From Candidatus Leptovillus gracilis (GTDB taxonomy: Bacteria; Chloroflexota; Anaerolineae; Promineifilales; Promineifilaceae), in NCBI GenBank assembly GCA_016716065.1, contig JADJXA010000005.1:248001-312000 (forward strand): a stretch of 64,000 nt of DNA, written 5' to 3'. The first letter of the stretch is position 1. Every line of letters starts with the position of its first letter. Below, one piece after another: positions 1 through 8,717 of the stretch. The notes below the pieces were generated by a model. That model ran no database searches, had not been told where the DNA came from, and worked only from the letters and a program-made list of their open reading frames with translations. The translations under genes were made by a program, and so were the position numbers.

Positions 1-40
1 TCAATAAACCCAACTAAAACAGGCCCTTTGGGGGAGTGTT

Positions 41-86
41 CAGTATTCAGTGTTCAGTGGGCGCTGCCACTGAACACTGAATACTG
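41..86. repeat. Word-repeat palindrome (TTCAGT type), perfect 20-bp arms
   Basis: Positions 41-60 and 67-86 are perfect reverse complements around a 6-nt centre (GCGCTG). Each arm is itself made of the near-repeated word CAGTATT/CAGTGTT. Related copies lie at about 10121-10195, 26521-26582, 31737-31808, 52969-53073 and 63560-63643. Here it occupies the 5' spacer of the DUF2085 gene and could fold in its leader. Confidence 0.8.
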
Positions 87-114
87 AATACTGACTATAG
101 GCCAGGAAAAAATT

Positions 115-918
115 ATGGCATCTTCTCCACCCAAACAACCGGTTACCGGCCGACAGCGCAGCCTGGTTATCGGCATAGACAAGCTGATCTACCATTTCAG
201 CCGCCATTGGTTGGCCGTGTTTAACATCGCCATCGCCCTCTACGTCGGGCTGCCCATGCTGGCCCCCGCCCTCATGAAAGCGGGTCTCGAACGGCCGGCC
301 AACGTCATCTACACTATCTACAGCCCCATGTGCCACCAGATGGCCTCCCGTTCATTCTTTCTGTTTGGCGAGCAGTGGGCCTATCCGCGCGCCCTCGCCG
401 AGAGCAGCTTAACGCCCATCGAAGCCTACATGCCCACACTGCCCGAATTTGCCGGGGCTTCTGCCGATCCGGCCGAATGGACGACGTTTTTGCTTGCGGC
501 GCGCCGCTTTGTAGGCAACGAGCAGATGGGCTACAAAATGGCCTTATGTGAACGCGACATCGCCATCTATTCCTTTGTTTTGATTGGCGGATTGTTTTAT
601 GGGCTGCTGCGCAAGCGGTTCACCATCAAACCACTGCCTCTCTGGGCCTTCATCATTTTGGGCATGGGGCCGATTGCCCTGGATGGCTTTAGCCAGCTTT
701 TCAGCCAGTATGGCGCAGCCAGCCCAGCCCTGAGCTTTTTCAACGTCATCTTCCCTCTACGCGAAAGCCCGCCCTTTTTACGCAGCCTGACAGGGGCCAT
801 CTTTGGCTTCGCGCTGGTGTGGCTGGCTTATCCCCACGTGGACGCCGGCATGAAAACCACCGCCGCCGACCTGGAAGCCAAACTCATTCGCATTGGCGAA
901 ATAAAATCGGCGGAATAG
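115..918 (+). CDS. DUF2085 family integral membrane protein
   Basis: A 267-residue polytopic membrane protein of unknown function. The family signature is visible as the Cys-His pair in PMCHQMASRSFFLFG (C73, H74) and a second cysteine in ALCERDIAIY (C145); these could form a metal or redox site, but that is inference. Hydrophobic segments lie near residues 33-52, 150-165, 175-190 and 225-240. The ATG at 115 is preceded by AGGA at a usable distance. The gene stands alone, convergent with fabF, and its leader carries a strong palindromic repeat. Family assignment is fairly sure; function is unknown. Confidence 0.8.
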   Translation: MASSPPKQPVTGRQRSLVIGIDKLIYHFSRHWLAVFNIAIALYVGLPMLAPALMKAGLERPANVIYTIYSPMCHQMASRSFFLFGEQWAYPRALAESSLTPIEAYMPTLPEFAGASADPAEWTTFLLAARRFVGNEQMGYKMALCERDIAIYSFVLIGGLFYGLLRKRFTIKPLPLWAFIILGMGPIALDGFSQLFSQYGAASPALSFFNVIFPLRESPPFLRSLTGAIFGFALVWLAYPHVDAGMKTTAADLEAKLIRIGEIKSAE

Positions 919-942
919 CGGTGGGCGGTGGGTAAGGGATCG

Positions 943-2214
943 TTACCCCCGCTGGCCGCCGCCCGCCACGTCATGTCGGCGAAATACTAGTGTCGCGTTA
1001 TGCCCGCCTAAGCCAAATGTATTTGACATAACAGTGCGCAAATCAGACTTGCGGGCATGGTTGGGCACAACATCCAGGTCGCAGTCTGGGTCAGGGGTTT
1101 CGTAGTTGATGGTGGGCGGAATGACGCCCGCTTGCATGGCCCGCAGGCAAAGGATGGCCTCCAGCGCGCCAGTGGCCCCCAACAAATGGCCGTGCATGGA
1201 TTTGGTGGAGCTGACCGGTACGTTGTAGGCCATATCGCCAAAGACTTGCTTGATGGCCGCTGTTTCACTTTTGTCATTGAGCGGGGTGCTGGTTCCGTGG
1301 GCGTTGATGTAGTGGATGTCAGACGGCCGTAGCCCTGCATCTGCCAGGGCCAACTGCATCGCCCGCGCAGCGCCTGCGCCATCTTCAGCCGGCATGGAGA
1401 TGTGGTAAGCGTCGGCTGTGCTGCCATAGCCGCTCAATTCGCCATAAATGGCTGCCTGCCGCGCCAGGGCGTGGTCCAGCGCCTCCAGCACCAGCACCGC
1501 CGCCCCTTCACTGACGACAAAGCCATCCCGCTCTTGGTCAAACGGCCGTGACGCCTGCTGTGGCGCATTGTTGCGGGTGGAGATAGCCCCCATCACGCCA
1601 AACCCGGCCATCGCCAATGGCAAAATGCACGCTTCCGCGCCCCCGGCCACCATCACATCGGCCAGACCAAATTGTATCTGGCGCGCCGCTTCGCCCAGGG
1701 CATTGTTGCCGCTGGCGCAGGCGGTAAACAGCGCCAGATTCGGCCCACACAGGCCAAATTCAATGGAGATCAGGGCCGCCGGTGTGTCGGCCAGCATCAT
1801 CGGCACAAAAAAGGGGCTTACCCGGCCGGCGCCGCGCTCCTGCAATACGGCCTGGCTTTCGATGATGGGCTGCATAATGCCCATGCCGCTGCCGATCATC
1901 ACCCCAATGCGGTGACGATTGGTCTCGGTTACTGCTAGTTGGGCGTCGGCGATGGCCTGGCCGGCGGCGGCCAGAGCCAACTGGGTCACGCGGTCCATGC
2001 GCCGCGCCTCTTTGCGCCCAAACAGGGCGGCCGCGTCGAACCCTTTCACCTCCCCGGCAAATCGGGTCTTAAACTCAGCCGCATCAAACTGAGTAATTGG
2101 GCCGATTCCGCTACGGCCGTCCACGACCTGCCGCCAGGTTGTGTCTACATCATGCCCCAACGGGTTAAACGTCCCCATCCCGGTGATGACCACCCGTCGT
2201 TTCTGTTCATTCAT
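943..2214 (-). CDS. fabF: 3-oxoacyl-[acyl-carrier-protein] synthase II
   Basis: A 423-residue condensing enzyme that extends acyl-ACP with malonyl-ACP in type II fatty acid synthesis. The thiolase-fold catalytic triad is complete: nucleophile C166 in LFTACASGNN, H306 in NAHGTSTPLND and H343 in KSMHGHLLGATGA, with the K338 typical of KAS I/II. Length and the N-terminal RVVITGMGTFNPLG match the family. The start at 2214 has GGAGATGGGGT directly upstream. No other fab gene or acyl carrier protein lies nearby, so it is not in a fab operon. A KAS-like paralogue in another pathway cannot be excluded without its partners. Confidence 0.93.
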   Translation of the reverse strand: MNEQKRRVVITGMGTFNPLGHDVDTTWRQVVDGRSGIGPITQFDAAEFKTRFAGEVKGFDAAALFGRKEARRMDRVTQLALAAAGQAIADAQLAVTETNRHRIGVMIGSGMGIMQPIIESQAVLQERGAGRVSPFFVPMMLADTPAALISIEFGLCGPNLALFTACASGNNALGEAARQIQFGLADVMVAGGAEACILPLAMAGFGVMGAISTRNNAPQQASRPFDQERDGFVVSEGAAVLVLEALDHALARQAAIYGELSGYGSTADAYHISMPAEDGAGAARAMQLALADAGLRPSDIHYINAHGTSTPLNDKSETAAIKQVFGDMAYNVPVSSTKSMHGHLLGATGALEAILCLRAMQAGVIPPTINYETPDPDCDLDVVPNHARKSDLRTVMSNTFGLGGHNATLVFRRHDVAGGGQRG

Positions 2215-2310
2215 ACCCCATCTCCGTGTGGCAGTTTTAGGCTGTTGACCATTGGCTGCTCACCCACCTCGCCTCATTTATAACCCGTGGAACTAAGCGA
2301 AGATGCGAAA

Positions 2311-2338
2311 AAGCCGCCGATGGTGACACCGGCGGCTT
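2311..2338 (-). terminator. Rho-independent terminator of the PPC lipoprotein gene
   Basis: A 9-bp GC-rich stem (AAGCCGCCG at 2311-2319, CGGCGGCTT at 2330-2338) is followed on the minus strand by a run of T. It lies about 60 bp past the stop of the 2398-4374 gene. Confidence 0.8.
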
Positions 2339-2355
2339 ATGTGTACCAGAGAAGA

Positions 2356-2385
2356 ACCCTGAGGGTTTCTGAAAACCCTCAGGGT
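2356..2385. repeat. Double-symmetry hairpin (ACCCTGAGGGT type)
   Basis: 13-bp arms at 2356-2368 and 2373-2385 flank a 4-nt loop. Each arm contains its own palindrome, ACCCT-g-AGGGT and ACCCT-c-AGGGT, so the element has symmetry at two levels. Hairpins with the same design occur at 41109-41141 and 45224-45256. This one lies between the lipoprotein stop and its terminator. Confidence 0.8.
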
Positions 2386-2397
2386 CTAAGCGCACGT

Positions 2398-4374
2398 TTA
2401 TTCGATGGACAAAACAAACTTGCCCGCACCCGATTTCAGGAAATCGCTGACGCGAATAATGTACAAGCCTGCTTCCGTAAACTCAAAGCTCAATTCCTCG
2501 CCTTCAGCGGTGATATTGGCGTCGGCTTCGGCCAACACATTGTCATCAAAGTCCAGGAATTGCAGGACCAGGTCTATGTTGTCATCAGTTTTGGCCGTCA
2601 GGACAATGGTTTCGCCGGCTTCGGCGGCAATGAAGTATTCGATGAAGCTGTCGGGGCCAAAACGGCCGATCACCAGATCGCCCACCGCCAGCTCAAAAAT
2701 TACCAGATCAGAGCCAACCAGGGTAATGTCGTAGCTGCCGGTGCTGCCTTCATAGCCAATCACGCGGAAGTAGTAGTTGCCATCTTCAGGCACGTTGAAG
2801 ATCAGTTCTTCAAAGCCGGTGGTGGCGTCCACTTCCTCAATGGGTTCGTCGGAATCATCTTTAAAAATCTGGAGAACCACGTCAAATTCCAACTCAACCG
2901 GGTCTACCTGAGCGATGACCATGTCGCCTTCCAGGGCGAAGAAGGGGAATTCGTGGAATTCTTCAGCGTCATCCAATGAGCCGAAGGCGAAAATGAAGCT
3001 GGCCGGTTGGCTGAGGTAAGATTCCTCAACCAGCAGTTCAAAATCACCCGACGAACCATCGTAACTGGTGATGGAAATGGTGTAAACGCCATCGGCGGGG
3101 ATGGGCAGAATGCGGATGTATTCGGTGTCGAAGGATTCATCGCGCGGCGCATCGAGCAGGGAACGGCCGTTTTCATCCAACACATCCACCACCACGTCAA
3201 AATCGTCGCTGGATGGAATCACTGTGATGTCCACAAAATCGCCGGACAACGCTTCAAACGTCCACAAGGAAGCGGTGGAGCCGTCGCTAGACCCAACCAT
3301 AAACTCGCTGTACACCACCGTTCCGCTCAGTTCACTGGCGGCCGGGCCTGTGCCCGATTCCAACAGCGTCAGGCTATAGTCGCCCATCGCGCCGCCATAC
3401 CCAGAGATGACAATGGTAAATGTGCCATTGCCCGGCAGCAGCAAGTTGGTGATTTCTTCCGTGCCAAAGGAATCGTCTATCGGAAAGTCTAAAATAGAAG
3501 CGCCGGTTTCGTCCAGAATGTCTACCACCAGGTCCAGGTCGCCCTGCGGTTCCACGATCAGGTCAATGCTTTCCCCTTCCAGGCCAATAAAGTCCCAGGC
3601 CGATGGGCCGGCTTCGGTAATTGCGCCGTCTACGCTGTCGCCATAGAACAAAAAGCCTTCGGATATGCTGCTGCTTACTACTTCGGTGGGTTCGCTTAAC
3701 ACAATGCTCTGGCCCATAGCCGCAAAAATGGGCAGGTATTCGGCAGCATCGGCCGCCGGGGCGGCGGCAATCATGGCCGCGCCGTAATCACCGGCAACGA
3801 TGATAAGGACGTAGGCGGTAATCCGTGTGCCGTCTTCGGCGTCAGCTTCCAGAACGATATAAGCGCCGGGGAAGTCGTTGACAGTGACGGCCGTTGGTCC
3901 CTCCAATGTTTCAAGATTTGCACCGAGATCAAATTCGGTGAGCATTTCATCTATCAATTCCAGCGGGTCGTCACTGGGGAACTCGTCGGCAGGGCCGTTC
4001 AGCACCAGGACAGACGCCCCTTTCGCGCCAATGTCGTCGGCAAACAACATCTCTTCGGTGGGCGCAAAGGCGATAAAACCAGGGAAACCACCCTCAAGCC
4101 AGCCTTCTGGGTAGCCAACGCTCAGGCCGGATTCCTCGCTAAAGTACTCTTGCAGTTCCACAGCGGGAACGGCCGTTGCCGTTGGCGCGGCGGTAGCTGT
4201 CGGCGCCGGCGTTTGTGTCGGCGGAACCGGCGTATTGATCGGCGGGACTTCGGTGCTGGTTGGCAGCGGCGCCGGCGTGGGCGTCGGCTCTTCGCCGCCA
4301 CAAGCCGCCAAAACCAGCAGCAAAACGAGAACGGCCGTTAACACGACCATCAAACGGGAACGATAACCTCTCAT
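2398..4374 (-). CDS. Lipoprotein with tandem pre-peptidase C-terminal (PPC)-like domains
   Basis: A 658-residue secreted lipoprotein. The N-terminus has a hydrophobic signal ending in the lipobox LAAC (C25), then a Thr/Pro-rich linker of about 55 residues (TPTPAP, PTATAAPTAT) of the kind common in Chloroflexota. A globular region follows, and then about four tandem beta-rich repeats of roughly 100 residues, each with a D-L-V-V-x-I-L-D-E core and a G-x-Y-x-I-x-I-x-x-Y-x-G end; this is the pattern of PPC domains. The start was placed at 4374 rather than at a more upstream Met because AGGAGG lies just before it. No protease domain is present, so it is more likely an adhesion or binding protein than a peptidase. 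Confidence 0.75.
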   Translation of the reverse strand: MRGYRSRLMVVLTAVLVLLLVLAACGGEEPTPTPAPLPTSTEVPPINTPVPPTQTPAPTATAAPTATAVPAVELQEYFSEESGLSVGYPEGWLEGGFPGFIAFAPTEEMLFADDIGAKGASVLVLNGPADEFPSDDPLELIDEMLTEFDLGANLETLEGPTAVTVNDFPGAYIVLEADAEDGTRITAYVLIIVAGDYGAAMIAAAPAADAAEYLPIFAAMGQSIVLSEPTEVVSSSISEGFLFYGDSVDGAITEAGPSAWDFIGLEGESIDLIVEPQGDLDLVVDILDETGASILDFPIDDSFGTEEITNLLLPGNGTFTIVISGYGGAMGDYSLTLLESGTGPAASELSGTVVYSEFMVGSSDGSTASLWTFEALSGDFVDITVIPSSDDFDVVVDVLDENGRSLLDAPRDESFDTEYIRILPIPADGVYTISITSYDGSSGDFELLVEESYLSQPASFIFAFGSLDDAEEFHEFPFFALEGDMVIAQVDPVELEFDVVLQIFKDDSDEPIEEVDATTGFEELIFNVPEDGNYYFRVIGYEGSTGSYDITLVGSDLVIFELAVGDLVIGRFGPDSFIEYFIAAEAGETIVLTAKTDDNIDLVLQFLDFDDNVLAEADANITAEGEELSFEFTEAGLYIIRVSDFLKSGAGKFVLSIE

Positions 4375-4586
4375 TGCTAAACCTCCTGTCATAAAAACGT
4401 AAAATTGAACCATGGTACAAGTAATTGTGATGCCTGCTTCGGCCTCTTGGAATAGTCCAAATTACCTATTCAGCCATTGCCAACATCAGAAGCTGACGCA
4501 AGGTATTGGCATTGTATCAAGGGAAGAAACCAAAAGTATCAAATAATTTACCCGCGAAAAGTAACAAGTTGTCTTTCAGGGAGAAT

Positions 4587-7409
4587 CTACCGCGCCCGGT
4601 TCAACCAACGCAGCGTCAGTTCGCCCAGGCGTTCTGTGCGTTGGCGCAGAACCGTGCAGGGCGGCAATGAGTCCAAAAACATCTGCCCATACCGCTTGGT
4701 CAGCACCCGTTTATCCAGCACGGCCACCACCCCTTCATCTGTGCCGCGCCGAATTAAGCGACCAAAACCCTGCCGGAAACGCAGCACGGCCTCCGGCACA
4801 GAATATTCAAAAAAGGCGTTCTCAAAAGTCTCTGACCGAGCGGCAAAAACCGGGTCCGAGGGCACATCAAAGGGCAGTTTGGCAATGATCACACATTGCA
4901 GCGCCGGGCCGGGAATGTCCACGCCCTCCCAAAAAGAGCGCGTGCCCAACAACACTACCCGCGCCCCTTCCTGCTTAAATTGGGTCATCATCTGCTGGCG
5001 CGACATGCTGCGCCCCTGCGCCAGGGTGAGAATACCGGCGTCGGCCAGCGGGCCTTCGATGGCCTGAGATGTCTGGTTAAGCTGGCCGTAAGCGGTAAAG
5101 AGTACCATCGTCCGGCCACCCAACGCCACCGCCACATCCACAATAGCGCTTTCCAGATAGCGCTGATAGCCAGGTTGATTGGGTTCGGGCATGTCGGAAG
5201 CCAGGTAGAGCAGCACGGCGTTTTGGTAATCAAACGGTGAGCCGACAGCCAACTGCCGCGCGTCCTGAGCGTGCAGGCGTTGGCGCAGGTAGGTAAAGTC
5301 CGCCTCGTTCCACCCCCCAGCGCCGGCCGTGCGCATGGTAGCCGAGGTGAGGATAACTGTTTCCAGCGCGCCGAAAATGTGCTTTTCTACCAGCGGCCCC
5401 ACGTGCAGCGGCGCGGCATGCAGCGACAGCCGTTCTTTAAACACCTCGACCCAATAAATCATGTCGTCTTGCGGTTTTAAGATGATGCGGTCCAGGTTTT
5501 GCCGCGTCTCTTCCAGGTCACGAGCAGCGCCGGCCAACGATCTCTGCAAATCCTCGCCGTTCTCAATGTCGAAGTTGTAAATATGGTCGCCCAGCCCATC
5601 GGCCAGTTTGTCAAAACCCGTTACCAGACTTTTGAGATGTTTGCCCAGGCTGTCCCAGGCCATTTCCACTTCATCGTAATTGGGTTGGGCGCGCACGGCC
5701 GTTGTCAGGCGAATTTGTTCGGCAAACTGGCTGCGCCGGTTGACAAAATCCTTCAAAAAGAAGCCCAGGGTCACAAAAAAATCGTCCAGGCGCATGGCCG
5801 CCTCTTGCGCCTCATGGCGCATGGCGTTGCTGGTGGTTTCCAGCGGTGCATACAGTTCGCGTGGCAGTTGATTGCGTGTGCGCGCCAGCAACTGACCGAT
5901 GAGTCCGGCGCTGGGTTTGGTGACTTCGTCCAGCACCGCCTCCAGGAAAAATTTGTCGGCGCGGAAACTCAGGCCATCGGTAACGGCCGTTTCCAAATGA
6001 TGCGCCTCGTCAATGATCAAATCCTTAAAAACGGGCAGAATGTGATTTTCGCTGGCCATGTCGGCCAGCAGCAGCGAATGGTTCACAATGACAATGTGGG
6101 CCTGCTCAGCGCGCATCCGCGCCAGGTGCAGCGGGCAGCGCGCCTGGGCGCAATGTTCCGCAGTACAGACCTTGTTTTCGCCGTTCAACCGCGCCCAGGC
6201 CTGCCGTTCGCCCGGCGTGCGCAGCACAATCTCGCCCACGTCGCCGGTCTGGCTGTGCGGCAGCCAGAGCAAAATACGGGCATAGAGGGTCATGTCATCG
6301 GCGTTGGTGGGGCCGTTGTGGCGCATTTGCTGGAAAAGGCGGGTGCAGAGGTAGTTGCTGCGCCCTTTGCGAATGGCCGCCCGCAGTTCAAAGGGCAGCA
6401 CGCGCCGCAGTTCCGGCAAATCTTTGAGGATGAGCTGGTCTTGCAGGTTGATGGTATTGGTGGAGACGACGACGCGACGGCCGTTTTGTACCGCCCAGAA
6501 AGCCGATGGCAGCAGGTAGGCCACGCTTTTGCCCGTGCCTGTGCCCGCCTCGACCAGGGTGTGCTGCCCCTGGTTGAAGGCATCGGCAACGGCCGTCATC
6601 ATCTCCACCTGCTGCGGCCGATATTCAAAGTCTGGAAAAAGCTGGCTAAAGTTGCCGCCCGGTTCCAACATAGCGGCGATCAAGTCGGCGTCCAGCGGCT
6701 TCACTTTTTCCAGGGGAACAGGAATTTGCCCGGTGGGTTTTTCCGGGTTGAACAGTTCAGGCAGACGTTGGGTGGCAGGCCGGGAACGGCCGTCGCTAAA
6801 CGCCAGTCGCGCCTTTTCCGCCAACACTTCCTCAAAAAAGAGCGTTTCCGGCCAGGCAATACGCCGCCCCGCCTGCACAATCTCTTCAATCTGCCACATT
6901 TCCAGAGCCAACGCCCGCTCCCGCAGGGCCAGGAACAGCTCCACCGTCTGCTCGGCATCGTCCAGAGCGCGATGGGTTTGCCCACCATTGGGGTCAGGCA
7001 GTTCCAGATAGTGGACCAGCGATTCCAGATCATACCGCCCCGCCTCTGGAACCAAAATAGAGGCCAGGGTGATGGTGTCCAGGCGGTGGTTGCCCACCCC
7101 CAAGCGCTCCTCGTTTAGAAAACCGAGGTCAAAATCCACGTTGTGGCCCACCAGGACGTTGTCGCCCAGCACCCCGCGCAGGCGCGTGCGCACGGTGAAC
7201 ATGGTCGGCGCGTCGGCCACCATCTCGTTGGTGATGCCGGTCATGCCGGTGATCATGGGCGGGATGTCGCGGTGCGGGTTCACCAGTGAAGCGAACTCGT
7301 CCAGGATGTCATGCTCGCGCAGGGTAATGGCAGCCACCTCAATGATGGCGTCTTTTTGCGGGTCTAGTCCGGTGGTTTCCACATCCACGATGACGTAAGT
7401 TGTAGACAT
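4587..7409 (-). CDS. dinG: DinG-family ATP-dependent helicase with N-terminal DEDD exonuclease domain
   Basis: A 940-residue fusion. Residues 1-165 form a DnaQ-like 3'-5' exonuclease with D9/E11 in VDVETTG, D92 in GHNVDFD, and H146 and D150 in THRALDD. The rest is an XPD/DinG-type SF2 helicase with Walker A EAGTGTGKS (287-295), DEAH box (467-470), and a C-terminal motif VI in GFGRLIRRG. Four cysteines, C355, C415, C420 and C425, lie between motifs Ia and II where the Fe-S cluster of this family binds. The same nuclease-helicase fusion is known in Firmicutes DinG, where the helicase half can be inactive; here the helicase motifs look intact. It probably acts in DNA repair. It stands alone. Confidence 0.9.
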   Translation of the reverse strand: MSTTYVIVDVETTGLDPQKDAIIEVAAITLREHDILDEFASLVNPHRDIPPMITGMTGITNEMVADAPTMFTVRTRLRGVLGDNVLVGHNVDFDLGFLNEERLGVGNHRLDTITLASILVPEAGRYDLESLVHYLELPDPNGGQTHRALDDAEQTVELFLALRERALALEMWQIEEIVQAGRRIAWPETLFFEEVLAEKARLAFSDGRSRPATQRLPELFNPEKPTGQIPVPLEKVKPLDADLIAAMLEPGGNFSQLFPDFEYRPQQVEMMTAVADAFNQGQHTLVEAGTGTGKSVAYLLPSAFWAVQNGRRVVVSTNTINLQDQLILKDLPELRRVLPFELRAAIRKGRSNYLCTRLFQQMRHNGPTNADDMTLYARILLWLPHSQTGDVGEIVLRTPGERQAWARLNGENKVCTAEHCAQARCPLHLARMRAEQAHIVIVNHSLLLADMASENHILPVFKDLIIDEAHHLETAVTDGLSFRADKFFLEAVLDEVTKPSAGLIGQLLARTRNQLPRELYAPLETTSNAMRHEAQEAAMRLDDFFVTLGFFLKDFVNRRSQFAEQIRLTTAVRAQPNYDEVEMAWDSLGKHLKSLVTGFDKLADGLGDHIYNFDIENGEDLQRSLAGAARDLEETRQNLDRIILKPQDDMIYWVEVFKERLSLHAAPLHVGPLVEKHIFGALETVILTSATMRTAGAGGWNEADFTYLRQRLHAQDARQLAVGSPFDYQNAVLLYLASDMPEPNQPGYQRYLESAIVDVAVALGGRTMVLFTAYGQLNQTSQAIEGPLADAGILTLAQGRSMSRQQMMTQFKQEGARVVLLGTRSFWEGVDIPGPALQCVIIAKLPFDVPSDPVFAARSETFENAFFEYSVPEAVLRFRQGFGRLIRRGTDEGVVAVLDKRVLTKRYGQMFLDSLPPCTVLRQRTERLGELTLRWLNRAR

Positions 7410-7912
7410 AAGTTAATCCGTGATGGGCTGTGTCATGCGTCAGGCGTCAGGCGTCATGAATCAGGCTTCATGGGTAGAATAGGGAGAATTATAGCACGGA
7501 TTTTCTAGCGCTACTGCCCTGCCAATTGCAAAATTAAGGCAATCGCCTTACCACGTGTCCATCATAAGAACATGCTGGCCAACAATCAGCAGTTCTCATT
7601 TTGCAATCCAGCCGTAGGAGCGGGACAGGCGGCGCAACGTCTTTGCCAATCATCAATGCCTTGCCTCCCGCCTGTCTGGCCCCTCTTTGGGTCCCATTGG
7701 GCGAGACGGCGTGGGAAAAGGCCGTCCGCTGCGGCTGTTTTCTGGGCGCGCCGTCCCGCCCCTACCGTACACCACGACAAATTGAGAACTGCTGGCCTAA
7801 AATTCCCACGCTTGACGCTCTCCAGGGCATATGGTAGACTACTTTATGTTTACCAAATGAATTCACGTCGTGAAATCATTGAATTTCCCCACAACAAGTT
7901 AGGAGGACGCCC
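7410..7912. other. 503-bp intergenic region with a palindromic element and a candidate operator
   Basis: No convincing gene. It holds a word-repeat palindrome at about 7433-7473 (GGCGTCA/TCATGAA words), a MITE-like element at 7587-7795, and upstream of the LysM gene a short inverted repeat TTCACG-T-CGTGAA at 7862-7874 that could be an operator. Divergent promoters for dinG and the LysM gene must lie here, but none is clear. Confidence 0.6.
7587..7795. mobile_element. MITE-like element with GTAGGGGCGGGACGG sub-terminal inverted repeats, copy 1
   Basis: About 209 bp without coding capacity. Outer inverted ends are CAGCAGTTCTCA (7587-7598) and TGAGAACTGCTGG (7783-7795). Inside them, GTAGGAGCGGGACAGGCGG on the left mirrors CCGTCCCGCCCCTAC on the right. 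A second copy in inverse orientation lies at about 45311-45523. The two share a long internal stretch, the GGGCGAGACGGCG segment followed by CCGCTGCGGCTGTT. Confidence 0.7.
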
Positions 7913-8542
7913 GTGAAACGGAAGACAATCATCCCCTTCTGGTTGGTAGCAGCAGCAGTATTTCTGCTCCTGGCGCTGTCTGCCTGTGTGCGGCCGGTGC
8001 CGCAGCCCGAGGCCAGCCCCACCCCCGTACCGATAGAAAACCCCACCATCGCCCCAGAGATCACCGTGCCCACGCTGGCGCCACCTGTGGTAACACCAGA
8101 CCCTTACCCGGCCCCCGGCGATGCCACAGCGACGCCGGTTGGTGAAGCGCCTGGCGGTGAAACACAACCCCAGGCAACGCCGGTTACTGATCCCTTAGGA
8201 CCACAAAGCCACACGGTACAGCCAGGTGAAACCCTGAACAGCATCGCCACTCTGTACAATGTTCCGGCCCAAGAAATTGCCATTGCCAACAATCTGGCTA
8301 ATGTCAATCAACTCGATGTCGGGCAGGTATTGGTGATTCCAGTGGCCGGTTCTACGCCGCCGCCTGTGGGTACAACACCCCCCACCGTTGGCGAGCAAGT
8401 TCACGTGGTTCAGGCTGGCGATAATTTGTTCCGCATTGGGCTGCGGTATGGCTTCACAGTCAACGAACTGGCGACCTATAACGGCATTGCCAATCCCGAA
8501 CGCATCTTTGTGGGGCAGGTGATTCGGATCCCGCCGCGTTAA
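7913..8542 (+). CDS. Lipoprotein with two LysM domains
   Basis: A 209-residue envelope protein. A signal peptide ends in the lipobox LSAC (C25), then comes a Pro/Thr-rich linker to about residue 98. Two LysM peptidoglycan-binding domains follow, at about 99-144 (HTVQPGETLNSIA) and 163-209 (HVVQAGDNLFRIG), separated by a PPPVGTTPPT linker. The GTG start at 7913 is supported by an ideal AGGAGG six nt upstream. No catalytic domain is present, so it likely anchors to or marks the cell wall. A hairpin at 8645-8680 could end its transcript. Confidence 0.88.
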   Translation: MKRKTIIPFWLVAAAVFLLLALSACVRPVPQPEASPTPVPIENPTIAPEITVPTLAPPVVTPDPYPAPGDATATPVGEAPGGETQPQATPVTDPLGPQSHTVQPGETLNSIATLYNVPAQEIAIANNLANVNQLDVGQVLVIPVAGSTPPPVGTTPPTVGEQVHVVQAGDNLFRIGLRYGFTVNELATYNGIANPERIFVGQVIRIPPR

Positions 8543-8644
8543 GGAACGACGTTTAAATAACGAAGGGCTTCAGGCCCCCGACGCTTTCCTGGCGTTGGGC
8601 GCTTTTACACCTGGGAGCCAGTCCACATTTTGTTGGTGAACCAT

Positions 8645-8685
8645 ATACGTGATGCGTGGCATTGATTGCGCATCACGTATTTTGT
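8645..8685 (+). terminator. Candidate terminator after the LysM gene
   Basis: A perfect 12-bp stem (ATACGTGATGCG at 8645-8656, its complement at 8669-8680) with a 12-nt loop is followed by TTTGTT. The stem is only half G+C and lies about 100 bp past the LysM stop, so it may instead be another dispersed hairpin. Confidence 0.45.
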
Positions 8686-8717
8686 TAACGAACCAGGCAT
8701 TGACGACCAGGCTGCAC

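Noticed and set aside
5499..7118. 539-codon open frame on the plus strand opposite dinG
   Set aside because: Antisense to all the helicase motifs, no recognisable domain, atypical residue use. A shadow frame.
8560..8717. Possible TPP riboswitch upstream of thiD
   Set aside because: No thi-box elements such as CTGAGA or the ACCTGATCTGG-like segment are present; only a simple hairpin is seen.
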